A stretch of DNA of 5,186 bases from positions 7,501 to 12,686 of the forward strand of contig QCAD01000021.1 in NCBI GenBank assembly GCA_003282055.1, given 5' to 3'. The position numbers and the translations under genes are program-made. Shown piece after piece: positions 1 to 5,186 of this stretch; the first letter of the stretch is position 1, and every line of letters starts with the position of its first letter. The notes below the pieces were generated by a model. It did no database searches and was not told where the DNA came from. It worked only from the letters and a program-made list of their open reading frames with translations. The stretch is from Pelagibacteraceae bacterium AG-339-N18. GTDB taxonomy: Bacteria > Pseudomonadota > Alphaproteobacteria > Pelagibacterales > Pelagibacteraceae.

Positions 1-861
1 AGTTTTAAATTTACTTCTAATAAATTTAATTTTACTATTATGAAATATCTTTAAATTATTTTTAATCAGGTCCCATTCTATAAAAGCTTTTTCAAATTGA
101 ATTTTACAACTTCGTACTTGTCTTTTTTTTAAAAAATCTAAGTCGAAAATTGTTTCAAATTTTTTTTGGTATTTAGCAATTACTAAAGCTGAACTTTCTA
201 CATCAATTTTTAATTTATTTGATTTTTTTAAAGATGAATATGTGTATTTTGGAGAACCAAATAAAAAATTAGCATAGTCAAATTCGTGAGAAAAACATAA
301 TAGAACCCCACCTCCCAAACTTTTTTTAGCTGCATAACCTATTTTGTAATCCTCATATTTGTGGTGATATGGAAGAAAATGTTTGTGTTCTATATAAGAT
401 TTTTCAATATTACCAAATTTTTTTGTATTGATTATTTTTTTTATTTTTTGCAAAAGATCATCATATCTTGTTTGAAAACCTACAGCGCAAATTAATTTAT
501 TTCTCTTTATAACTCTTAATAGATTATCAACACCTTCGATATTGTTAGATATAGGTTTTTCTAAAAATACATTAATTTTTTTTTTTGCTAATTCTGTTGC
601 AGTCTTAATATGTAAGCTTGTAGGATTTGTTACTAAAGCTAAATCAATCTTTTGATTTTCTAATTCTTTAAGACTGATTTCTTTAATTTTTTTTTTGTTT
701 GAAATAAACCTTTTTTTAACAATTTGGTTAAATTTATTTAATTCCGGAGAATTTCTTTTTTTTCTAATAGAAAAAAAATTGATATTTTTATCAATCTTTT
801 TTAAATTTCTGTAATGTCTTTGCCCAATAGACCCCAATCCAACAATTAAAATATTTTTCAT
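1..861 (-). CDS. Gfo/Idh/MocA-family NAD(P)-dependent oxidoreductase (3' end beyond the window)
   Basis: This is my own translation of the reverse strand: ATG at 861, then 287 uninterrupted codons to the window edge, so the C-terminus is missing. The N-terminal Rossmann fold shows GLGSIGQRH (residues 8-16), the dinucleotide-binding loop. VTNPTSLH (77-84) and the family hallmark EKP (101-103, with the usual catalytic Lys102) follow. The substrate domain has GFQTRYDD (128-135) and GGGVLLCFSHEFD (183-195), which holds the conserved His192 and Asp195. Family members are usually 300-350 residues, so most of the protein is present. Such enzymes oxidise or reduce a hydroxyl or keto group of a sugar, often a nucleotide sugar; the substrate cannot be read from sequence. 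The gene starts 5 nt after the stop of the upstream TylF-like gene and has no clear Shine-Dalgarno site, so it is probably expressed from the same leftward transcript. The link to sialic-acid-like sugar synthesis rests on the neighbouring SDR and NeuB-like genes and is inference. Confidence 0.9.
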   Translation of the reverse strand, partial: MKNILIVGLGSIGQRHYRNLKKIDKNINFFSIRKKRNSPELNKFNQIVKKRFISNKKKIKEISLKELENQKIDLALVTNPTSLHIKTATELAKKKINVFLEKPISNNIEGVDNLLRVIKRNKLICAVGFQTRYDDLLQKIKKIINTKKFGNIEKSYIEHKHFLPYHHKYEDYKIGYAAKKSLGGGVLLCFSHEFDYANFLFGSPKYTYSSLKKSNKLKIDVESSALVIAKYQKKFETIFDLDFLKKRQVRSCKIQFEKAFIEWDLIKNNLKIFHNSKIKFIRSKFKT

Positions 862-866
862 CTACT

Positions 867-1523
867 TTATTTTTTTATTAAAAAAGCTGTAGGTTTAGAG
901 GAATTTTTTGTTTTTTGGATCTTATATTTTTTGTCTTTAAAATATTCGTCAATAGCCTCACTTTCACCCCATCCTCTCGAACCATATTCATCAAAAATTA
1001 TAACACCTCCTTTAGAAACGAGTGGAAAAAAATTTTGTAACGCACTTTTGGTTCCAGAATAAGTATCTAGATCCAGGTGTAATAAAGATATACGAAAACC
1101 TCTATTTTTATTTTTATAATTTTGTGACGTTTTAACTATATCGCCTTTAATTAGCTCTGATCTTTTGTCTAATTTTGCATTTTTAATTTTTTTTTTAATG
1201 TTATTGAAAATATTTTTTTTATTAAAATTTGCCTCTTTCAAAAAAGATTTTGCAGTCTTTTTTTCAAAATTTAAGGTTGTTTCAGGAAATTTAGCAAATG
1301 TATCGAAACCAATTACTTTTTTGTTTGAATTTGGATCAAATATATCCAACATTTTAAGCCAAAAAATATGACCAGTTCCCTTAAATACACCGCACTCTAT
1401 TATGTCGCCAGGGACTTTACTTGATAGTTTAAATAATTCGTATCTAACAAAGATTTTTTTGAGTCTCTCAACATCATTTGACTCTACTAGATAATTATAT
1501 GCATCAAAAATTTTATCCTTCAT
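867..1523 (-). CDS. TylF/MycF-type SAM-dependent O-methyltransferase
   Basis: A 218-residue protein of the TylF (macrocin O-methyltransferase) family. Diagnostic segments in order: GDIIECGVFKG (39-49), the SAM-binding loop; GFDTF followed by FP (72-80); KGDIV (126-130); HLDLDTY (149-155), which carries acidic residues that in MycF-type enzymes bind a divalent metal; and GGVIIFDEYG (172-181), with a further acidic pair. GWGESEAIDEY (184-194) is also typical. Characterised members methylate sugar hydroxyls on macrolides, and relatives are common in bacterial glycan clusters, so O-methylation of a surface sugar is a reasonable inference. At 218 residues it is somewhat shorter than the antibiotic enzymes (about 250), mainly at the N-terminus. 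It starts only 1 nt after the stop of the upstream methyltransferase, with a purine-rich GAGAAA about 8 nt before the ATG, and ends 5 nt before the oxidoreductase. The middle (residues 84-122) is Lys/Asn-rich, reflecting base composition. The exact acceptor is unknown. Confidence 0.9.
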   Translation of the reverse strand: MKDKIFDAYNYLVESNDVERLKKIFVRYELFKLSSKVPGDIIECGVFKGTGHIFWLKMLDIFDPNSNKKVIGFDTFAKFPETTLNFEKKTAKSFLKEANFNKKNIFNNIKKKIKNAKLDKRSELIKGDIVKTSQNYKNKNRGFRISLLHLDLDTYSGTKSALQNFFPLVSKGGVIIFDEYGSRGWGESEAIDEYFKDKKYKIQKTKNSSKPTAFLIKK

Positions 1524-1524
1524 T

Positions 1525-2277
1525 TTAATTTCTCATTTCAGCAATAAGCATTACTTCCCTAGAAAACTTTATATAATTGTTTATTTTATCAGGCCACTTT
1601 ATTGAGGTCAGTCCTTCATACATCGGATGGTATGGAACTTTTAATCCAGATATAATTTTTGAAAAAAACTTGAGATAAGGGTATTTCCAAAGCACAGGCA
1701 ATTGATAAAAATATTTTACACTAACTTTTTTGAAACCAGCTAGACCACCTAAATCTCTCAAAGAGTGTAAAGTAAATGGTGTCACGTGAGTATGATCTAA
1801 ATAAAAAGGGCCAAATTGATGGTGGTACCAACTTGGAGTCATAATTACAACTACTCCATTTTCTTTAATTAACTTTTTACAAGATCTCAAAAAACCTAAA
1901 GGATTATGCAAGTGTTCAATCAGTGATTTTGAAAAAATTATATCAAAGTCTTTTGGAAGTAATTCTATTTCATTATTTTCTAAATTCACCTGAGATACTT
2001 TAACTGGTGAGCAAAGTTTTTTTGCTTCTCGGGAGAGATCAACTCCTTCACATCGAAAATCTAATTCATTAAAAGCTTTTAAAATATCTCCGCGCCCGCA
2101 TCCTACATCTAAAAACTTTCCAGTTTTTAATTTTATTATCTCTTCAATTAAATAATCTCTAAGTTTAAATGGATAACTTGTGAATGGCCTTCTAGCTTCA
2201 GAGTAAATTTGTGAAAGATATTCATTACTTTGTTTATTGTCTTCAACATCCTCTATTAAATTTGTTTTTTTTTCCAT
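1525..2277 (-). CDS. Class I SAM-dependent methyltransferase
   Basis: A 250-residue protein with a standard class I (Rossmann-like) methyltransferase core of the Methyltransf_11/23 kind. Motif I is FLDVGCGRGD (55-64). The ribose-binding acidic residue is Asp80 in EGVDLS (77-82). Motif IV is FDIIFSKSLIEHLHNP (111-126), followed by GVVVIMTPSW (141-150). DHTHVTPFT (161-169) is a segment seen in many glycan- and lipid-cluster methyltransferases. About 30 N-terminal residues precede the core. The C-terminal 60 residues are aromatic-rich and probably form the substrate cap. It appears to be the first gene of the leftward unit, with its ATG on the edge of the divergent intergenic region; no Shine-Dalgarno is visible before it, and translation may be leaderless or weakly guided. 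The TylF-like gene follows after 1 nt, suggesting translational coupling. Substrate unknown: a sugar hydroxyl, amino or carboxyl group of the local glycan is the best guess. Similarity to UbiG-type enzymes reflects the shared fold only. Confidence 0.85.
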   Translation of the reverse strand: MEKKTNLIEDVEDNKQSNEYLSQIYSEARRPFTSYPFKLRDYLIEEIIKLKTGKFLDVGCGRGDILKAFNELDFRCEGVDLSREAKKLCSPVKVSQVNLENNEIELLPKDFDIIFSKSLIEHLHNPLGFLRSCKKLIKENGVVVIMTPSWYHHQFGPFYLDHTHVTPFTLHSLRDLGGLAGFKKVSVKYFYQLPVLWKYPYLKFFSKIISGLKVPYHPMYEGLTSIKWPDKINNYIKFSREVMLIAEMRN

Positions 2278-2325
2278 TGTATTATCATATAAATATCACT
2301 GTTTTTATTTTAAGGAACTTATTTT
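2278..2325. promoter_or_regulatory. Divergent intergenic region, presumed bidirectional promoter
   Basis: This 48-bp gap lies between two divergently oriented start codons, so transcription of both units must start in or near it. On the plus strand TATAAA (2288-2293) resembles a -10 box. On the minus strand TATGAT (reading 2289 to 2284) does so. Neither has a good TTGACA-like -35 at the usual spacing, and such AT-rich DNA throws up -10-like words by chance. No inverted repeat suggesting an operator was seen. The role is inferred from gene layout rather than from a strong motif. Confidence 0.4.
2312..2317 (+). promoter_or_regulatory. Shine-Dalgarno site of the SDR gene
   Basis: AAGGAA ends 8 nt before the ATG at 2326, a good match in sequence and spacing. 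It is the clearest ribosome-binding site in the window and supports 2326 as the true start of the first gene of the rightward unit. Confidence 0.7.
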
Positions 2326-3123
2326 ATGGTATTTTATTCATTAATTACTGGTTCAAGTGGCCTGTTGGGTAAATATCATTCAGATGCTCTACTTCAAATT
2401 AACCACAATGTTGTTCTAACTGATAAAAATCTAAATCAACTCAAAAAAGATGTTAAATTTTTTAAAAAAAAATATCCAAAAAAAAAAATTTTAGGTCTAA
2501 AGATGGATATAACTTCAAAAAAAAATATTTTGAATGTTTTGAAATTTTTAAAAAAAAAAAATATTTGGATTAATAATTTAATTAATAACGCTGCAATTGA
2601 TGCAAAGTTTAAAAGAAATTCTACAAATTTAAATAAGTTTGAAAATATTTCACTTAAAGTATGGAACAAGGAAATTGAGGTTGGCCTATCCGGAGCTATG
2701 CTATGCAGTCAAATTTTCGGCCATGAAATGGTTAAAAAGAAAATTAAAGGAAACATTTTAAATATTGGATCTGATTTATCAGTTTTGGCACCAAATCAAA
2801 ACATTTACATAGGAAATAAAAAAAAACAAACTTTTATAAAACCTATAACTTACTCTGTGATAAAACATGGAATTGTTGGATTAACTAGATACATTGCATC
2901 TTATTGGGCGAATAAGAATATAAGATGTAATTGTCTTTCCCCTGGACCAGTTTTGAATAAACAATCTTTACAATTACAAAAAAATTTAAAAAAAACAATT
3001 CCACTAAATCGTCTAGCTAACATGAATGAATATGTAGGTTCAATAAAATTTCTTTGTTCAGATGACTCAAAATATATGACTGGTCAAAATATAATTATTG
3101 ATGGCGGAAGAACAATTTGGTAA
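2326..3123 (+). CDS. Short-chain dehydrogenase/reductase, PtmA-like
   Basis: A 265-residue classical SDR. TGSSGLLG (8-15) is the cofactor loop, Asp61 in MDI the adenine-contacting residue, and NNAA (87-90) the stabilising motif. The catalytic residues appear to be Ser149 (in NIGSDLS), Tyr176 and Lys180 (YSVIK). SPGP (205-208) and the terminal IIIDGGRTIW complete the fold. The Ser-to-Tyr spacing is 27 residues rather than about 13, because of an insert (about 157-172, NQNIYIGNKKK...). I recall this in the PtmA-like SDRs of flagellin-glycan and legionaminic-acid-type loci, which are followed by the same YSxIK block. It probably carries out an NAD(P)-dependent oxidation or reduction of a sugar precursor; the exact step is not known from sequence. 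A good Shine-Dalgarno precedes the start. The stop lies 8 nt before the preferred start of the NeuB-like gene, implying one transcript. The first half has very long A runs (see findings) but the frame is intact. Confidence 0.9.
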   Translation: MVFYSLITGSSGLLGKYHSDALLQINHNVVLTDKNLNQLKKDVKFFKKKYPKKKILGLKMDITSKKNILNVLKFLKKKNIWINNLINNAAIDAKFKRNSTNLNKFENISLKVWNKEIEVGLSGAMLCSQIFGHEMVKKKIKGNILNIGSDLSVLAPNQNIYIGNKKKQTFIKPITYSVIKHGIVGLTRYIASYWANKNIRCNCLSPGPVLNKQSLQLQKNLKKTIPLNRLANMNEYVGSIKFLCSDDSKYMTGQNIIIDGGRTIW

Positions 3124-3131
3124 CAAATAAA

Positions 3132-3995
3132 ATGAGTGATTTTAAATTAATTTTTCCAAAAAAGTGTGAAATAATCGCAGAAATTGGTATTAATCATAAT
3201 GGTGATTTAAAAATTGCAAAGCAACTAATTGATGTAGCGAAAAGATGTGGATGTGACTATGTGAAATTTCAGAAAAGGGATATCGACATTGTATATACCA
3301 AAGAGTTTTTAGATGAAAAAAGAGATAGTCCGTGGGGAATTACACAAAGAGAGCAAAAAAAAGGTCTTGAATTTGATAGAGATGAATACAATAAAATTGA
3401 TGAATATTGCAAAAAATTAAATATAAAATGGTTTGCCTCAGCTTGGGACATAGAAAGTTTAAATTTTCTGGATAAATATAAACCAAATAAACAAAAAGTT
3501 GCTTCTGCAATGATAACTCATGAAAAATTTCTTAATGAAGTTGCTGAAAGAAAAGTACACACTTTTATTTCTACAGGTATGACTAATCCAAAGATTATAG
3601 ATAATGCAGTAAATATTTTTAAAAAGAAATCTTGTGATTTTACATTAATGCATTCAGTATCCACTTATCCTTGTAAAGCTGAGAATCTGAATTTAAAAAA
3701 TATTCTTTATCTAAGAGAAAAATATAATTGTGATGTTGGTTACAGTGGACATGAATCTAGTCCGGGACCTTCTGCGTTTGCTGCAGCATTCGGCGCTTCT
3801 TGTATTGAAAGGCATATAACTTTAGATAGAACTATGTACGGAAGTGATCAAGCTGCTTCATTAGAGGAAAGAGGTTTAAAAATTTTAGTTGATATGGTTA
3901 AACTTTTTGATGAGACTTTAGGAGATATCCGTACAGATTTGTACGAAGAAGAAATTCCAATAGCTAAAAAATTAAGATATTGGGAAAGAAAATAA
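3132..3995 (+). CDS. NeuB-family nonulosonate (sialic-acid-like) synthase, short form without SAF domain
   Basis: A 287-residue TIM-barrel enzyme of the NeuB family, which condenses phosphoenolpyruvate with an aldose to give a 2-keto-3-deoxy sugar acid. Numbering from ATG 3132: IIAEIGINHNGD (14-25), the PEP-side signature; VKFQKR (44-49); ASAWD (102-106); ISTGM (146-150); HSVSTYP (174-180); GYSGHE (203-208); IERHITLDR (225-233); and SDQAAS (238-243). His207 and His228 are 21 residues apart, the same spacing as the two Mn-binding histidines of meningococcal NeuB (215 and 236). The usual enzymes are about 350 residues and end in an antifreeze-like SAF domain; this one stops after the barrel at KKLRYWERK. 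It also has GYSGHE where NeuB has GYSDHT. It looks complete, since this short form recurs in environmental bacteria. A TTG at 3117 would add five residues and overlap the SDR; the ATG was preferred although no Shine-Dalgarno precedes it. The sugar made (legionaminate-like, Kdn-like or other) cannot be told. Confidence 0.88.
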   Translation: MSDFKLIFPKKCEIIAEIGINHNGDLKIAKQLIDVAKRCGCDYVKFQKRDIDIVYTKEFLDEKRDSPWGITQREQKKGLEFDRDEYNKIDEYCKKLNIKWFASAWDIESLNFLDKYKPNKQKVASAMITHEKFLNEVAERKVHTFISTGMTNPKIIDNAVNIFKKKSCDFTLMHSVSTYPCKAENLNLKNILYLREKYNCDVGYSGHESSPGPSAFAAAFGASCIERHITLDRTMYGSDQAASLEERGLKILVDMVKLFDETLGDIRTDLYEEEIPIAKKLRYWERK

Positions 3996-3998
3996 ACG

Positions 3999-4841
3999 AT
4001 GTCCTTCGTAATTTCCAATTCAGATAAAGCTAATCTTAATAACTTTAAATTCAAATTAAGGCTTTTAAATGACTTTAAGATATTTTCTAGCAAAAAATTA
4101 AAAATACTAAATTATAAAAATCAAACTTTAATTTTAGAGGGAAATATTTTTGGATATTACGAAAAAGGTTATTATAAAAATTTGAGTGATAAAAACCTTA
4201 AAAAACAATTAAAAAATCAAACTGCTTTTAAAGATTTAGATGGTGATTTTTGTATAATAAGAATTCACAATCAGAAAATTTCTTTTAATATTGACAATAA
4301 AGGATCGTACGACTTATTTTACTCAATAAACGGTAAAAATATTAATTTTTCTAATGATTTCAAATTAATTAAAGAGATAAATCGCAATAAATTGAGTTTT
4401 GATAATTTTGCAATTTTGAATGCGATTAGTAATGTTTCTAAGCGTCCACCACTAAAAAAAACTATTTTTAATGAAATTAAAAGATTAGATTTAAATCAAC
4501 AGTCAATTATAACAAAAAACAATTGTAAAATTTTAGATCAAAAAATAAATCCTTTAAAAACTAAAGTAAATTTTTCTGAAAAACCTTTTTTAGAAGATTA
4601 TGAAAACGCACTTAAAGATTATTGTAAAATTGGAAAAAATAAAAATAAAGTCTTGTTTATGTCATCTGGTTGGGACAGTCTCACAGTATTGAAATTCTTA
4701 ATTGAAAAATTCGGAAGAAAAAGAGTCAAGCCGGTTATAGCTAGACTTAATTTTTCAAAATCCTCTAAAATTTTTAATAAGTATGAAATTAAAGAAGGAA
4801 ATAGTTTACAAAGAAAATATGATATCTTTCAGTCTGTATAA
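3999..4841 (+). CDS. Asparagine-synthetase-like protein, C-terminally truncated
   Basis: A 280-residue reading frame that starts 3 nt after the NeuB-like stop. The first 150 or so residues resemble the class II glutamine amidotransferase fold of asparagine synthetases: FKDLDGDFCIIR (77-88) and a GSYDLFYS...FSND stretch (102-120). The catalytic Cys2 is absent (the protein begins MSFV), so this domain should not hydrolyse glutamine. The synthetase domain begins near residue 195 and shows the ATP-binding PP-loop SSGWDS (222-227), then KPVIARLNFSKSSKIFNKYEI (244-264), as expected for the family. After about residue 264 the resemblance ends, and the frame closes within 16 codons. Family members normally run to 500-600 residues, so most of the synthetase domain is missing and the product is very probably inactive. 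The lost end coincides with the start of an unrelated peptidase sequence in another frame. Intact relatives in glycan clusters may amidate carboxyl groups; applying that to the ancestral gene is inference. Confidence 0.8.
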   Translation: MSFVISNSDKANLNNFKFKLRLLNDFKIFSSKKLKILNYKNQTLILEGNIFGYYEKGYYKNLSDKNLKKQLKNQTAFKDLDGDFCIIRIHNQKISFNIDNKGSYDLFYSINGKNINFSNDFKLIKEINRNKLSFDNFAILNAISNVSKRPPLKKTIFNEIKRLDLNQQSIITKNNCKILDQKINPLKTKVNFSEKPFLEDYENALKDYCKIGKNKNKVLFMSSGWDSLTVLKFLIEKFGRKRVKPVIARLNFSKSSKIFNKYEIKEGNSLQRKYDIFQSV

Positions 4842-5186
4842 ATCTGCAGTAGATCAAACAATACCGGTTAATATAATTTTAGATTTTGCAAGAATTTATG
4901 GATTTCAAGTAGATTTCCAGAGAGACATAAGAAAACGTGATAAGTTTCAAATCATGTATGAATCTTTTATTGATGAGGATAAAAAAGTTATAGAGACAGG
5001 TAATATCTTATTTGCAAATTTAATATTAAATGGTGAAGATAATTCTTTATATTTTTTTGATAAAGAAGGAAGTATTGGGCATTATGATAAAAATGGTAAA
5101 AGTATTCAAAAAGCTTTAATGAAAACTCCAATAAACGGGGCTAGGCTCTCTTCACCTTTTGGAATGAGAAAACATCCAATAGATGG
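4783..5186 (+). CDS. M23-family metallopeptidase fragment, N-terminus lost, 3' end beyond the window
   Basis: My own translation in the frame of the ATGs at 4783 and 4819 gives 134 codons to the window edge. From 4783 the peptide contains KEIVYKEN (5-12), SLYKSA (17-22), FARIYGFQVDFQRDIRK (35-51), then ETGNILFANLIL (71-82), GKSIQKALMKTP (105-116) and GARLSSPFGMRKHP (119-132). This is the domain preceding, and the first strands of, an M23 (LytM/NlpD-like) peptidoglycan endopeptidase. The zinc-binding HxxxD and HxH motifs would lie beyond the edge. Proteins of this type have a signal or membrane segment and well over 100 residues before this point; here they are absent, and upstream the frame is closed by TAG at 4738-4740. 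It overlaps the tail of the asparagine-synthetase-like frame, and no good ribosome-binding site precedes either ATG (an AAGGAA-like stretch at 4795-4800 is about 19 nt from 4819). Without a signal peptide it could not reach the periplasm, so it is probably a remnant. It may be the conserved flank of the glycan island. Confidence 0.78.
   Translation, partial: MKLKKEIVYKENMISFSLYKSAVDQTIPVNIILDFARIYGFQVDFQRDIRKRDKFQIMYESFIDEDKKVIETGNILFANLILNGEDNSLYFFDKEGSIGHYDKNGKSIQKALMKTPINGARLSSPFGMRKHPID

Noticed and set aside
1165..1371. 68-codon plus-strand frame rich in Phe and Leu
   Set aside because: It is the antisense of the Lys/Asn-rich middle of the TylF-like gene; its hydrophobic look comes from poly-Lys codons read backwards.
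2278..2325. Intrinsic terminator or hairpin operator in the divergent gap
   Set aside because: No GC-rich stem or clear dyad is present, and T-rich stretches are everywhere in this sequence.
2436..2669. 77-codon minus-strand Phe-rich frame
   Set aside because: It mirrors the A-run region of the SDR gene, whose motifs and ribosome-binding site are convincing on the other strand.
3117..3131. TTG start at 3117 for the NeuB-like gene
   Set aside because: It would overlap the SDR end and add five residues without family support. A GGAAG stretch at 3106-3110 sits at a fair distance, but those bases encode the conserved DGGR of the SDR. The ATG at 3132 is preferred, with some doubt.
3269..3451. 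60-codon minus-strand frame
   Set aside because: It lies wholly inside the NeuB-like gene, with no family resemblance and no ribosome-binding site.
3848..4093. 81-codon minus-strand frame spanning the NeuB-like/asparagine-synthetase-like boundary
   Set aside because: It is opposite two better supported genes and shows only low-complexity Leu/Ser/Lys sequence.
4819..4821. ATG at 4819 as a genuine new start for a short peptidase
   Set aside because: Peptidase-like sequence (KEIVYKEN) already lies upstream of it in frame, the nearest purine-rich site is about 19 nt away, and the product would have no export signal.
4783..4841. Programmed frameshift joining the asparagine-synthetase-like frame to the peptidase frame
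   Set aside because: The two halves belong to unrelated families and each lacks essential parts at the join, so a fused product makes no functional sense; deletion or misassembly fits better.

Overview
The window is strongly AT-rich (by eye roughly three quarters A+T, not counted). Its proteins are rich in Lys, Asn and Ile, genes sit 1 to 8 nt apart, and the only gene-free gap is 48 bp. This style, together with a C-terminal gene resembling alphaproteobacterial M23 peptidases, suggests a streamlined marine alphaproteobacterium such as SAR11/Pelagibacter. That assignment is inference. The gene content is that of a surface-glycan (hypervariable island) locus.

Left half, minus strand, read from 2277 towards 1: a class I SAM methyltransferase (1525-2277), a TylF/MycF-type O-methyltransferase (867-1523) and a Gfo/Idh/MocA oxidoreductase (861 to beyond the left edge). 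They are packed with gaps of 1 and 5 nt and look like one transcription unit.

A 48-bp divergent intergenic region (2278-2325) separates this from the right half, plus strand: a PtmA-like short-chain dehydrogenase (2326-3123), a short NeuB-family nonulosonate-type synthase without the usual C-terminal SAF domain (3132-3995), and an asparagine-synthetase-like gene (3999-4841) that stops early. Right after it, in another frame, begins the middle of an M23 metallopeptidase gene (4783 to beyond the right edge) that lacks its N-terminal part. The simplest reading is a deletion or recombination junction near 4783-4795 that removed the 3' half of the first gene and the 5' part of the second. An assembly chimera would look the same.

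Taken together, the SDR, the oxidoreductase and the NeuB-like synthase probably make an unusual 2-keto-3-deoxy (sialic-acid-like) sugar. The two methyltransferases, and formerly the asparagine-synthetase-like protein, may decorate it or the glycan that carries it. No cytidylyltransferase, glycosyltransferase or transporter is visible; these would have to lie outside the window. I saw no RNA gene, insertion sequence, CRISPR array or convincing intrinsic terminator.
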